A stretch of 64,000 nt of DNA from Branchiostoma floridae. Its lineage: Eukaryota > Chordata > Leptocardii > Amphioxiformes > Branchiostomatidae. Under the pieces are notes generated by a model. It was not told where the DNA came from and made no database searches. It saw only the letters and a program-made list of their open reading frames with translations. This document shows positions 20,260 to 31,430 of this stretch, one piece after another. Position 1 is the stretch's first letter. Each line of letters begins with the position of its first letter. The DNA lies in contig NC_049986.1 of NCBI RefSeq assembly GCF_000003815.2, positions 23,264,876-23,328,875 of the forward strand, given 5' to 3'. A program made the position numbers and the translations under genes.

Positions 20260-22407
20260 CTAAGACGTATGTCGGACCATGTGTTTGTTAAGGTTATTTT
20301 TTGCTCGGGTAGAATATCCACATTGGTCACATTTGTAGGGTTTCTCGCCTGTATGTATTCTCTTATGAATGATCAGCGTAGCCCTATGAGCCGTTCTAAA
20401 CCCACACTCCCCACACATGTGGGGTTTCTCGCCAGTGTGTGTGAGCTTATGGCGCGGTAACTTGTCTTTCTGTGCAGTAGAGTAGTTGCACTGGTCACAG
20501 TTATACTTTTTATAAGGTTTCTCCGCTTCCGAACCTGCATGCCTTCTTATATGGGCATTAAGACCAGATCTGTCAGATGTCCTGAGGCCGCATATCCAAC
20601 ACAAGTGAGGTTTCTCACCGGTGTGTCGTAGCTTGTGTTGGTCCAAGTAACTTTTCCTAGCGGCTGAATAATCACACTGGTCACACTTATAGGGTTTCTC
20701 ACCTGAATGGTTTCTCAAGTGTTTTACTAGAGTAGACTTGTTAGCAGTCCTAAATCCGCACTCATCGCAAAGGTAGGGTTTGTCTCCGGTGTGTTTAGGC
20801 ATATGCTTTTTTAGATCACATTTCTGTGCGGCAGAATAATCACACTGGTCACACTTGTAAGGCTTCTCACCTGTGTGTTTTACTGCAATATGTTGGTCCA
20901 AAGTAACTTTCTGTGCAGCAGAATAGTCACACTGCAGCTGGTCACATTTATACGGTTTCTCACCTGTATGCTTTCTCATATGTACGTTTAGATTATAGTT
21001 GTCAGCCGTCCTGAACCCGCACTCGCCACATACGAATCGTTTTTCACCAGTGTGCTTAGTCATGTGTCGATCCAAATAGTTTTTCCTTGTAGCAGAATAG
21101 TCGCACTGGTCACACTTATGGGGTTTCTCACCTGTGTGTGTTCTGTTGTGTCTGAATAGGTCACTCTTTTTAGCTGCCATGTAGTCACACTTTTCACATG
21201 CGAAGCGTTTGTCCCTAGTATGCTTCACGACACGCCTGTACGTTTGGTCTGTTTCTCTGCTGTGTATAGAAAGATGTCTTTCCAAGTCATATTTTCGTAC
21301 AGACGAATAGTCGCATATGTCACATTTGTAGGGTTTCTCACCTGTATGTATTTTCATGTGTGTGGTCAAGTCAGACTTGCAAGCTGCTTTATATTCGCAA
21401 TCTCCGCATGTGTAGGGTTTTTCTCCAGTGTGTTTGGCTATGTGGCGGTCGAAGTAGTCTTTCCTTGCTGCAGAATAGTCGCACTGGTCACACTTATAGG
21501 GTTTTTCTCCTGTATGGGCTTTGGTGTGTCTGACTAGATCACTCTTTGAAGCTGTTCTGTAGTCACACTCTATACAGATGAAACGATTCTTCAAAGAACT
21601 TTTCAGCGCAAGCCTGTCTGTCTTTTCTGTTTCTCTGGAGTGTTTAGACATGTGTCTTTTCAAATCACGTTTTCGTACAGAAGAATAGTCGCACATGTCA
21701 CATTTGTAGGGTTTCTCATCTGTATGTATTCTCATGTGTTTGGTTAAGTCAGACATGTGAGCTGCTCTGTAACCACACTCTCCACACATGTAGGGTTTTT
21801 CTCCAGCGTGTTTGGCTATATGGTTGTCAAAAGAGTCTTTCCTTGCTGCAGAAAAGTTGCACTGGTCACACTTATAGGGTTTCTCACCTGTATGTATTCT
21901 CATGTGTTTGGTTAATGCAGACCTGTGAGCTGTTCTTTGTCCGCACTCTCCACACATGTAGGGTTTTTCTCCAGTGTGTTTGACCAAGTGACTTTTTAAA
22001 TAGTCTTTCCTTGTTGCAGAATAGTCACACTGGTCACACTTATAGGGTTTGTCCCCTGTATGGATTATAGCGTGTCTGAATAGGTCGCTCTTTGAAGCTG
22101 TTCTGTAGTCAAGCTCTGTGAACGTAAAGTTTTTCTCTACACTACCTTTCTCCGCAGACCCGGCCATCTGCTCTGTTCCACCCTGTGTGGCGGGAGGATG
22201 GTCAGATTTTTCTTCGCTCTTCTCCCCACATGGAATACTTTCTTCCTCGTTCTGCTGCCTTACCGTGTCTAATATCTCGTAGCTGCTTGTCTCGTCGACA
22301 GGTTGTACAGTTGGAAGTTCGTCCACAGGAATCTCGCTGCTCATCTTGTTCCCATAATGTCCAGTTGGTAGTTCGTCCACAGGAATCTCGCTGCTTCTCT
22401 CGCCCAT
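20260..22407 (-). CDS. Poly-C2H2 zinc-finger protein (gene 5), 715 aa, distinct leader
   Basis: ATG at 22405-22407 after a GTTTTAG acceptor (boundary 22409). The leader differs from class A: it begins MGERSSEIPVDELPT and repeats SSEIPVDELPT once, then is acidic to about residue 95. A decayed finger (FTFTELDY) precedes about 20 C2H2 fingers ending with a clean HMVRHTS and stop, so this member looks intact. Fingers occur in three blocks separated by longer spacers (HSRETEKTDRLALKSSLKNR after finger 5; HSRETDQTYRRVVKHTRDKR after finger 9). These blocks repeat as FxCxxCDYRTASKSDL units, indicating an internal multi-finger duplication. One finger has an unusual CDQLQC spacing (four residues) and a His spacing of four. 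Nuclear DNA-binding by family. Confidence 0.92.
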   Translation of the reverse strand: MGERSSEIPVDELPTGHYGNKMSSEIPVDELPTVQPVDETSSYEILDTVRQQNEEESIPCGEKSEEKSDHPPATQGGTEQMAGSAEKGSVEKNFTFTELDYRTASKSDLFRHAIIHTGDKPYKCDQCDYSATRKDYLKSHLVKHTGEKPYMCGECGQRTAHRSALTKHMRIHTGEKPYKCDQCNFSAARKDSFDNHIAKHAGEKPYMCGECGYRAAHMSDLTKHMRIHTDEKPYKCDMCDYSSVRKRDLKRHMSKHSRETEKTDRLALKSSLKNRFICIECDYRTASKSDLVRHTKAHTGEKPYKCDQCDYSAARKDYFDRHIAKHTGEKPYTCGDCEYKAACKSDLTTHMKIHTGEKPYKCDICDYSSVRKYDLERHLSIHSRETDQTYRRVVKHTRDKRFACEKCDYMAAKKSDLFRHNRTHTGEKPHKCDQCDYSATRKNYLDRHMTKHTGEKRFVCGECGFRTADNYNLNVHMRKHTGEKPYKCDQLQCDYSAAQKVTLDQHIAVKHTGEKPYKCDQCDYSAAQKCDLKKHMPKHTGDKPYLCDECGFRTANKSTLVKHLRNHSGEKPYKCDQCDYSAARKSYLDQHKLRHTGEKPHLCWICGLRTSDRSGLNAHIRRHAGSEAEKPYKKYNCDQCNYSTAQKDKLPRHKLTHTGEKPHMCGECGFRTAHRATLIIHKRIHTGEKPYKCDQCGYSTRAKNNLNKHMVRHTS

Positions 22408-22544
22408 TTCTAAAACAAAATTGGATTATCAAAACTTGAAAGATCAAAAAGACTACCGTACTGTATGTGGCATCGTTGTTATGGTTTAAAGGGAAACCGA
22501 GATCCAGGGTTTGAATCCCGTGACTAGAGCCGTGGACCTAGATA

Positions 22545-22940
22545 ATTTTTTAGGTACAGGTACAGGTACAGGTACACAGGTTTAGGTACATGTCCGGACC
22601 TGGACATGTACCTAAACAAGTTTGATCAATTATCTGTAAGTTTTAAATATAGCCAACTGACTTTTTATAGTACCAAATTGTCATCTTTGAATATAGAATT
22701 ACATTTTAGAGCCTCAAAATGAAGTTTCTTTACTTTCCGACTGCGAGATTATCACAATTGTCATCGTTGATTCTGGATTTACCTATCTGTAGTCTTAAAA
22801 ATTGTGTCCATTTAGTGCTTTAGTTACTTTAGGTACAGGTACAGGTACTCAGATGTTTACGTCCGAACCTGTACCTAAACAGTTTTACAGGTACGGTACA
22901 GGTACGGTACAGGTACGGGTATTGCGGTACACAGCCCTAC
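22545..22940. repeat. Clustered GGTACA repeats with palindromic halves
   Basis: Two clusters (22545-22620 and 22828-22940) of GGTACAGGTACA units, each followed by an inverted ACATGTACCTAAAC or CCTGTACCTAAAC half. Related GGTAC/GGTCC palindromes are at 50765-50815 and 54580-54665, so it is a dispersed family. Confidence 0.6.
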
Positions 22941-23374
22941 CCGTGAAATTCCCCGATACTGTGCCCTTGGAAAAGGCATTTAAGATGATTTCGCTGGCTT
23001 CTCTCCTGTGACGAAATTGTTAGTATCTAGCTTCGATCTGGACGTTAAGAGGAGGCCCGATGTTTAAAGAGTTTTTTTTTTAAATTTCTTTATTGCATTT
23101 CACATAAATAAAACATAAGGACATACACAAAAACATAAACCACGGATCCAACGGAAATGTTTGAAGAGAGTAAAAGAGCCCACATCACTTGAGTCTTGAC
23201 GAAAAGAGTACAAGTCCTACCCGGTGTAAGTTGCATGGAAACCAGACTTTTAGTCAAGGCAGAGAATTTGCTCTGCAGCCAAGACTGGTCTTCCCGAGGA
23301 CCCTAGATAAGCACACCGGGGAGGTGTCACGCAGGGATAACACTTTTCATTTGTACAACAATGTCCAGTCGCAA

Positions 23375-23582
23375 TAAGCCTTCTCGCATTAGTCAGGACG
23401 CATGCGACAGGAATTCTAGGTAATATGTCAAAAAGTAAACAAAACCCGTCTGGACGTTGTTATGCAAATCGAAACAATGGTAAAGACGAGGACCGTTTAC
23501 TTTTTGTGTGCATTACCCTTTGACATATCACCTAGAATTCCTGTCGCCGCATATGCGTCCTGACTAATGTGAGGAGGCTTAT
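23375..23582. mobile_element. Fold-back MITE
   Basis: Arms of about 65-80 bp. The left arm begins AATAAGCCTTCTCGCATTAG and the right arm ends with its inverse near 23582. Shared internal blocks are GTCAGGACGCAT, ACAGGAATTCTAGGT and AAAAAGTAAAC. About 60 bp of loop, no coding capacity. Confidence 0.75.
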
Positions 23583-23861
23583 TAAGTTATTAAGTTATTT
23601 GTTTATGTCTTGTGTACCTTTACCTTTACCCTTGATATATCACCCATAATTCCTGTGTTGCCCATGCGTACTCGGAGCTGTTAACGTGATAATCGGTGAC
23701 CTGGAGTTTATGCTTTTGTAGTTTTGTAACATATCGCAATGCCCCCTCCCCATCCAGACGTACAATTTATTCACAATCACCGTTCGTATCCTTGTAATGA
23801 TGCTATCTAGCTATCATAATAACATCGACCAGTGCGCATTGATGACTAAGAATGGCCTTAC

Positions 23862-24001
23862 CCGTGTGCTGCTCTTATTTCTGAGTCGACAAGGCGGCAA
23901 AGCGTCCGGAAAGTAGTCTGTCTTCCAGCCGATGGCGAAATGGCGGAGTATCACCGCCAGCACTTCCGGTGGTGAAAGGTCAAAGCTATCATACCCGATT
24001 A
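23862..24001 (-). promoter_or_regulatory. Promoter and noncoding exon 1 of ZF gene 5
   Basis: The exon ends CACACGG before GTAAGG. The core is CGAAATGGCGG on the + strand (23935-23946), then an ETS-like CTTCCGG (about 23962), AAAGGTCAAAG (23975-23985) and ACCCGATTAC (23992-24001). It is the most divergent of the nine copies. Confidence 0.6.
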
Positions 24002-24761
24002 CTTCTGTAGAACCATATATGACCGACAACAGCATAGGACTGAATTAATGGTTTTAGCCTGCTGTGTTTGTGTAATCAACCGTTATTGAAGTGTCATGTA
24101 TTATACCTTAACCCTAAACAAGCTAAGGTAGCCGTTTGGCACAAAATTTTTACAAACGTGTACGTGTAATTGACTTTTGTGTAGCATGGGCAACGGTGAA
24201 TTGATCTTTAATTGGATGTTCTTTCTTACGTGTAAAAGACTGAAGGTGAAATACCATTACATTCAGTGTTGCGCATCATCCTACGCATGGATATCAAACA
24301 GCCAAACTACCTGTCTGGATGTACCCTGCTCTTTCAACCATCACTCTTAGTCTTAGTTCCTGTCCGCCCTGCTTATTAATATTAATGAGCTTACACTTAT
24401 ATTTGCGAGACCCCTTTTGCAAACTGAGCGGCATCTTCACTGATTGACTGACAGCTGGTTTGGGGGGTCGTCCACAGGAACTATTAAAGAGTGACGGTTG
24501 GATGTCCCTGCGTAGGAGGATGGTGTTGCGAGGGAACAGACCAACTAAAACTAGTTCTTTTTAACCTCCTTGATAGAATATAGAATGCTACGAGTCAATC
24601 TCTAATTTTGTGTCTGGAGGGGCAAGGTTAGATTCATCTATATTTTCAGGTTCATGCTCTGCTACATTATGTGGGTGATAAGTAAAGATGAATCTACCCT
24701 TTGACCCTACTGGTATGCGATCAGTTCCCTCCGGAAATACAGCACTATCATCATCATCAAC
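24002..24761. other. Divergent intergenic region, ZF gene 5 (-) and BTB-Kelch gene (+)
   Basis: About 760 bp between two genes transcribed apart. An imperfect inverted repeat spans about 24270-24530 (arms with ATCATCCTACGCATGGAT and its inverse near 24500), possibly a MITE. A Kozak-like ATCAACATGGC marks the + strand start. Confidence 0.45.
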
Positions 24762-27700
24762 ATGGCTGCCGCACACCAAGAACCCCACTCTAGCGCAGTT
24801 CGTCCTCGTTCCTACAAAGACGAGAGCTATCTGCACGGGTTTCTTGGAACTGTGGGCGACTTACAGAAGGCTGGGGTACTGCAGGATGTCGTCCTTGAAG
24901 TCGAGGGTCGGCGGTTTCCCTGCCATCGGCTTGTTCTGTCCGCGGCCAGCCCCTACTTCAGGGCCATGTTTACAAGTGACATGGCGGAAAGTCGTCAGAA
25001 GACGGTTGTTTTACAGGTAGGGTTGGCGTAACCTGTGGTTAGAATAGATTGAAATAGGGAACTTTCGAAGATGCTATTATAGAAACACGTTAAATATGCA
25101 GAGGGAGCTCATTGTTTATCAAAACCAGTGAATGTTAGACTTTACTAAAGTCTTCTTCGCGGCCCCCCTCCTCACTCAATCTCCTGACTTCTTTGGCAGG
25201 TGGAGGTCAAATGTCAAATTCCAGCACGGTATGAGCATGTTAACTAAATAATTGCCATCAGAAATATACAAGGGAAAAAAAGAGATTATGCAGAATGGGA
25301 TGAAAATGGGGTCCACATGATATGATTAAAAATGTATTATTTTGCAGGGTTTGGATGCGGGCATGTTTGGGGAGATCTTGAGTTATGTCTACTCGGGAAC
25401 CCTCCATGTGTCCCTGGACAAAGTGCAGCCCCTGTACCAGGCAGCCGACCTCCTCCAACTGGACTATGTGAGAGACACCTGCAGCAGCTACATGGCCATG
25501 AACGTGGAGCGCTCCACCTGTGTGGACCTGTACAAGTTTGCTGATGTCTTTTCTGTGCACGAAGTGTTGTCTGCAGTGGATTGCCAGAAACTTTACTGAG
25601 GTCAGTTTCATAGTGGGTTAGGAAATTGTCACAAATCCTAACAATCTCATGTTGATATTATATTGCATAGTATTTATGTTCAAAAATTCGTATTTTCCCA
25701 GAACTATCGTAGATTGGAATTTGTTATCACCAAGCACAGTAGGGGCATCTTCTCTGGATAGTTTTAAAGAACGCTTGCAGATAGATGTGCAAAAGTTAGG
25801 TATGACGGATCGTTCAGTGGAATATAACCAGCTGCTGCCGCACCGCGTGGTAACAGCTGGTGTGTTACGCCGAATGGCGGTTATACCGGCTATACAGATA
25901 CAGATACAGATATGTTGCATGTACTTGGATGGATATCAAAGAACTACATTATTAGAGTACATACAATTTGTAATTGTAAGGAAATATACAGTGAGGTCAT
26001 ATTTTGGGTAGAGTATGACCAACAGAATGGAAATGGAGGAATTCAATTTTAAAAATTGTCATAAAATTACTTAAGATGTATTTTATACGCCGTCTAGTGG
26101 AATACAGAATCCGTTTCTGCGTATCGTGTGTCTGTTTAGTTGTATTTGTGTCAATTGATTTGCACACAGTCACATCCTTGTAAGTCATAAGCAGGATAAA
26201 GGCACACATTGCTGCAGTACCTTGGAATATGCACATATGCTTTAATTATATCTCCACAGGTTGCCTCCAGTGAGGAGTTCTGCGGCCTGAGGGTGAATCG
26301 ACTAACTGAGATCATCAGCCACATTGAGCTAGACGTTAAAGAGGAGACAGCAGTGTGGGAGGCTGTGGTGAGATGGGTGCAGCACAGCAGGGAGGACAGG
26401 TGGGTGTTGTACAATTATGAATATTGATGTCTATCTTGTGTCGTCTTCATTGCACGTAAGACTGAAAAAATTTACTTCGATTGGCAAGTAAATTTTGCCA
26501 GTTTGTCTTTGAGATACGATATCCCTCAATTCTCTGCGGTAATATAAAAAAGTACATCACATTACCATAGCCACTTCTTTCTATCCTGTATCTTACAGAC
26601 TGCACCATCTACCCAGCATCCTCCCTCACATCCGGTTCAACCTGCTGACCTCAGACGACATTGCAGCCATCTTGGAACACCCCCTGGTCAGGGAGGATCC
26701 TGGGAGTTCTGAGGTCATCAGGAATGTGGTACAGAAAGGGAACATCGACCCGAAGCCAAGATTCGGGATGACCACGGAAATGGCCCTGCTGCTCAATCCG
26801 ACCGAGGGGTTAGTAGATACTTCTTCTTATTTGTTAGACTTTGTAGATGTAAACAATCCTTGCACAATATAATTCCACATTTTGTGGTCATCAAATTCCA
26901 ACGATTAAAAATCGTATTTGTATTCGATAGAGGAGTGCATGCTGTGATGTCAGCCTCATTCATACAGAAAGGTTCTGTGTTTCCAGTCGAGTTTTTTGAC
27001 AGTTTGCAATGTTTTGTCCTCTCCAGTTCCAATGAGATCCTCTTCATGAACCCTCGAGAAGGGAAGTACATCAGCTGCAGTTACAAGCCAGAGGACCTCC
27101 CTAATGTCACAGATATAACAGTCACAAGTGAAAATGATATCTACATCCTCGATACTAAAGAACTGGAGGATGAGAATCAGGTGTGCCTGTTTAAGTACAA
27201 CCATGCAGAAAACGTGTGGAAACAAGCAAGTGTGTTCTCAATATCTAAGGTAAAGTGCCGCGAGGAACGTTTGCTTGAAGCTGATGGGATCTTGTATTAC
27301 ATTGCTTATGTACCTGTAGATAAACGAACATTGCTGCAGATGAGAAAGTACGATCCGCACACGAACCAGTGGCAAGAGTGTTCACACCTGCAACTTGACG
27401 AGACTATAAACAACCATGCAATGTTGTTCTGCGGTCCAAACCTGTATTTATTCACAGGCACGGAAGCGCACTGCTACGACCCAGACAAGGGCGTCTGGAA
27501 CAGGAGGACCCCGTCGTTGAAGTTTCCTAAATTGTGTATAGCTGTTGCCATGGGAACTACTGAGATTTTCTGCACAGATTATGACATTTATCACCCTATA
27601 TTGTACGACACAGAGTCAGACCGCTGGCAGGAACTGAACGGCTGGCCGAACCCAGGAAACCGTTATATTGATGATATGCCTGGTCTATTCGTACTGGAGA

Positions 27701-27897
27701 ACCAGCTGCACGCGTTGTTAATCTGTAGGGGTGAGGAGGGTGAAACTGATCGCGAAAGTTTCGTTTATGTGTATGACAGGTCTGCTGATGCCTGGACGGA
27801 CTTGAATGCCACTCTACCGGGCACGAGATATATACATGCATGGGACTGGCATTGCACAGTTGCTCACATGCACCTCCCATATCTCGAGGGGAAATAA
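24762..27897 (+). CDS. BTB-Kelch (KLHL-type) protein, five exons, frame problem in exon 2
   Basis: Exons 24762-25016, 25348-25600, 26260-26399, 26599-26808 and 26931-27897, each with GT/AG ends. Exon 1 gives a BTB start ([19 protein letters not shown], then [16 protein letters not shown]). Exon 2 completes BTB and enters BACK ([17 protein letters not shown]). Exons 3-4 continue BACK ([21 protein letters not shown]). Exon 5 carries about five Kelch-like blades marked by Y-x-P/T/S-x4-W ([33 protein letters not shown]). KLHL proteins are substrate adaptors of CUL3 ubiquitin ligases. Exon 2 length is 3n+1: near 25564-25575 the frame must shift for the conserved [10 protein letters not shown] ending to connect to exon 3; otherwise translation stops at TGA 25597-25599. 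Either a young pseudogene or a sequencing error. Confidence 0.85.
25640..25915 (+). mobile_element. LINE 3'-end fragment in BTB-Kelch intron 2
   Basis: The + strand frame contains [20 protein letters not shown], the usual C-terminal FPRTI-x-x-WN-x-L motif of CR1-like elements. It is followed by a short 3' UTR and an (AGATAC)n tail at about 25896-25911. The same motif is in the LINE at 62423-63529 (SFFPRTIPEWNALP). Confidence 0.75.
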
Positions 27898-28400
27898 AAA
27901 CACATCACTACTTTCCTACGTTAATGAACATGATGAATAGGATATGGACGCATGGAGTACTGGACAGGACAGAACTGAATAATGACATTTTGCTTCAATC
28001 TCAGGTTTTGCCGATTGCCCCTAAAATGTTATAGCTTTAGTAGAATATAGTATAATATAGTATAAGTAGAAATTTTGTAGAAACCCTCTCTTTTTTTGTA
28101 ACATGTATTTATAAGGAACATCACTCTACAAGAGATATAACTGAGCTTAAAGCCTAGCTTTGGTAATTATCCGACATCAGTAGGCTAGGTGTCATAGTAT
28201 TATTTTACATGTGATTCTATTGTATGTTACCTACATTTTTATGTGGAGTCATTAACATTTGTATTTACTTATCATCTTACAAGTGTATTATTTGTTAACT
28301 TTTGTTTACGAAGCCATTTCCATATACAATACATATAATTTTGTATCGTTTTTAACTGAACAATAAATATTAACTGAAGGAAAAAAGGTTCTCATTTTCT
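27898..28400 (+). other. 3' UTR of BTB-Kelch gene with poly(A) signal
   Basis: AT-rich sequence after the stop, with a canonical AATAAA at 28362-28367. No coding frame of interest. Confidence 0.55.
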
Positions 28401-28559
28401 ATTGTTTGAAAGCAAACTATACCTAAGGACGTTCATAGCATTAAACCGTCTATGAAAACATTTTTTTCTGAATTTTCGCAGCCCCACAGATACCTTTTGA
28501 AAATGAAAAATCACAAGTGTACCACATTGTAAAACTTGTCTATTCAGCTGCAGTTACCA

Positions 28560-29230
28560 ACAAATACATAATTTTTCATGTGATGTAACTAGAATTATGC
28601 AAGCATACAGTCAATGACGGCGCAGTGCTATACAATATGTATTGTCTTTGAACTTTACATTACATTTCTAAAAGCTGTCAATGAGCTGGCGTATTCATAA
28701 GACAGCATTGCAGAATATTAAACAATTGGCTATGAAATCGACATAGTAATCAAACTTAGTTTAAAATCAATTCACTGTTCTAGAATGCGTTGGTAAGGGT
28801 CAAATGTCGATAATGTGTAATCTTTATTGACACAATAAATATACTGGGTTAATGTTAAGGTTTAGTTGATACAAATAGAATAACAAATAGGTATAAAAAT
28901 ATATCAACATGCTGACTTAAACATGTCGCTTACACTAACGTCTAAACATCATATTCACCTTTTGTTACACAGCAAAAGTTACTCCTCTTAAAATATATCT
29001 AGATATATTTATGAGATGGATTACAGAAAAGTGAGGCCCTCTGTCTTACACTGTCTTAGATAAAGAAGTCGAACCCAGTAAGTTGCATCAACTTAGAGTC
29101 TAGAGTCAACCTCTGGACTAGATACATGCTATAATGTCCCTCAGTCTTCGTCCATCCTCTTTAATGTTGTTTTCTTTTCCTAAGTCTTATGTCGGAGCAT
29201 GTGTTTGTTAAGATTATGTTTTGCTGATAA
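28560..29230 (-). pseudogene. Relic of a gene 5-like 3' end
   Basis: Similar to 19670-20300: shared blocks include ATGATGTAACTA, AGCATTGCAGAA, GAAGTCGAACCCAGTA and ATGTCGGACCATGTGTTTGTTAAG (here GGAGCATG). The last block encodes the final finger of gene 5 on the minus strand, after which homology stops. The body of this ZF copy is gone. Confidence 0.65.
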
Positions 29231-29311
29231 CAAGTACATATCTCACCGAAAATACCGATCCGTGTTGTAATTGCAGGCAGTGCGGTTTGCTTGTTGATTG
29301 AACGTCTTTTT

Positions 29312-29436
29312 AGCCTGGGTACCATCCGTATTCTACCGGGGGTCCTTACACTCCCTACCCTAAAAAATACAGTAATAAGTATTTTTAGGGTAGGGAGTGT
29401 AAGGACCCCTGGTAGAATACGGATGGTACCCAGGTT
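29312..29436. mobile_element. Near-perfect hairpin MITE with about 10-bp target duplication
   Basis: Arms of about 58 bp (AGCCTGGGTACCATCC... and its inverse) around a loop of about 10 bp. ACGTCTTTTT flanks both sides (29302-29311 and 29437-29446). Similar termini occur at 33159-33568. Confidence 0.85.
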
Positions 29437-29618
29437 ACGTCTTTTTACATCTTAATCACATTTGTAAGATTTTGACCCTCAAAGTTAAAATTACATTTAT
29501 GTAAGGTTAATAGTAAACGATATGTCTGTGCTTAAACGACATCAATATCGGTATAAATCCCTCTGAAGGATGTTTGACCAGTCAGCTGTCCTGTACCCGC
29601 ACTCCCCACAAATGGTGT

Positions 29619-30419
29619 TTAACTCGTGTGTTTCTTCTTGTGCCGATTTAGGCTAATTCCGTGTGCAGCAGAATAGTCACACATATCACATTTGTAGGGC
29701 TTCTCGCCGGTATGTCTTCTCATATGCAGGGTTAGGCTAGACCTATGAGCAGTTCTATACCCGCACTCTCCACACATGTAGGGCTTTTCACCAGTGTGTA
29801 TAGTCATGTGTTGGTCTAAATTATATTTTTGTGTAGCAGTAAAATCGCACTGATCACATTTGTAGGTCTTCTCGCCTGTATGTTTTTTCATATGCATGGT
29901 AAGGTGAGACTTGTTCCCTGTCCCGTATCCACACTCCCCGCACTTGTAGGGTTTCTCATCCAGATGTTGAGCCATGTGTCTGGTCAAAACAATCTTTTGT
30001 GCAGCAGAATAGTCGCACTGGTCGCATTTGTAGGGCTTCTCCCCTGTGTGTGTTCTCATATGTAGGGTTAGGCAGTTCTTGTATTCCGTCCTGTACCCAC
30101 ACTCTCCACACATGTAAGGCTTTTCACCAGTATGCTTAGCCATGTGGATGTCCAAATCACCTTTCCGTACAGTAGAATAGTCACACTGGTCACATTTGTA
30201 GGGCTTCTCACCTGTATGTTTTCTCATATGGTGATCTAGACTGCCTTTCAGTGCAGCAGAATAGTCGCACTGGTCGCACTTAAAGGGTTTCTCACCTGTA
30301 TGTTTTCGCATATGCCTAATTAGGTGGGATTTGTAAGGCGTCCTGTATCCGCACTGGTCGCATCTGTGGGACGCAGCCAAAGCAGCATCCAAAACATCCT
30401 GTGCTCTTTGTCCTTCCAT
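29619..30419 (-). CDS. C2H2 zinc-finger protein, class B (gene 6), 266 aa, 9 fingers
   Basis: I start it at the ATG 30417-30419 (MEGQRAQDVLDAALAASH), the first Met in frame. The frame is open upstream to a GTG at 30597-30599, but that stretch is the class A/B leader in a shifted frame (SGILGTRLATERTREAR), so it is unlikely to be coding. Nine tandem canonical C2H2 fingers follow, alternating CDQCDY and CGECGY types with TGEKP linkers, ending HKKKHTS. All zinc ligands are present, so this copy looks functional. Exon 1 and promoter at 31431-31588. Confidence 0.85.
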   Translation of the reverse strand: MEGQRAQDVLDAALAASHRCDQCGYRTPYKSHLIRHMRKHTGEKPFKCDQCDYSAALKGSLDHHMRKHTGEKPYKCDQCDYSTVRKGDLDIHMAKHTGEKPYMCGECGYRTEYKNCLTLHMRTHTGEKPYKCDQCDYSAAQKIVLTRHMAQHLDEKPYKCGECGYGTGNKSHLTMHMKKHTGEKTYKCDQCDFTATQKYNLDQHMTIHTGEKPYMCGECGYRTAHRSSLTLHMRRHTGEKPYKCDMCDYSAAHGISLNRHKKKHTS

Positions 30420-31430
30420 CTTTCCTGAATGAGTTTGCACAAATATCTGTGATGAGCGCACCTTGTCGGTTGGTGGAGTGTTAAAACCACACAGTCTCCT
30501 TTTCCTTGTCCAGTTGCCCTCTCGTGCCTCTCTCGTTCTCTCTGTTGCTAGTCTCGTCCCCAGAATGCCCGAAGGTCTTTTCTTCAACACTTCTTCCACT
30601 GCTTGGCCCAGCCTTTGTTAACACAGGAGAATCACATCAGTATAAACAAGCACCAACTCATGGAATGATAATCTATGTATCTGAGATTTATACATTTCAA
30701 CACAGGCAGTAAAGGCTCTACGAGTGAACCCCTTCACCCTTCGGACATTTGACCCTAAAATGTGAGAAATTATGCACAAACAGTGGACTTGTCTGCTCAA
30801 AGTATTCATAGAATTAACTAAATCGTCTTCGTACCAGTTTATTCAAAAGGCGGCCTACATTGATATAATGATGAGGCGACCTAATTGGCTTTAATGGCTG
30901 CACTGGTGTAGGTAACATTGAAAATTACCTGCACCAGACAAATTTTACCTGCACCATTCTGAATTTAGGAAGTACTGGATCATACTAAAATTGAGGAACA
31001 ATTGCTATTTGTTTCTTTATACTTTATAGGTAGTAACAGTCAATGCAGTTAATAACAATCCACATACACCTACTCTTATGTCCCAAATAAACATACCCCC
31101 CGGACAAATCTTCAAAATCTAATAAACGTACCCCCCGGAATAAACATACCCCCCGGAAAATCATAGGAGATGTATGTACTAGTATAAACCCAGTACATAG
31201 ACCAGTGCAGGTAGACACCATAAATACCTGCACAGCTCCAATTTAACCTGCACAAACCTGCATATGCAGGTGGTATTTCAATTCAAGCCCTGCTTAGGAT
31301 CAAGTAAAACTTATATTTCTCACCAATTTGCCCCCCTCCCCAATGCCTATATATTCAAAATGATCATTTAAACGTCTCATTGTTCAAACGTGCGGCCTCT
31401 TTACGATCAAGTTAGCCTTGAAGCTCTTAC
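30420..31430 (-). other. Leader remnant and intron of ZF gene 6
   Basis: 30420-30600 is leader sequence conserved among class B genes. 30600-31430 is intronic and nearly identical to 42260-43060 and 45720-46575, including tandem TAAACATACCCCCCGGA units (about 31087-31156). A 69-codon minus-strand frame at 31024-31233 is repeated exactly at 42663-42872; I attribute it to the duplication, not to a gene. Confidence 0.6.

Larger units (their letters stand above)
22410..23861 (-). other. Intron of ZF gene 5
   Basis: Donor GTAAGG at 23856-23861 and acceptor at 22410-22411. Contains (GGTACA)n palindromic repeats (22545-22620, 22828-22940), a T run (23074-23082) and a fold-back element (23375-23582). 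Confidence 0.6.

Noticed and set aside
3628-22407. Regular 84-bp repeats resembling a CRISPR array
   Set aside because: The period is exactly 28 codons and encodes C2H2 fingers with TGEKP linkers; repeat and spacer have no separate conservation.
22495-22530. tRNA or SINE B-box-like GGTTTGAATCCC
   Set aside because: No A box, acceptor stem or cloverleaf could be assembled around it.
31024-31233. 69-codon minus-strand frame identical at 42663-42872 and partly at 46140-46397
   Set aside because: Lies in a recently duplicated intron and spans the TAAACATACCCCCCGGA repeat; identity is explained by duplication, not selection.
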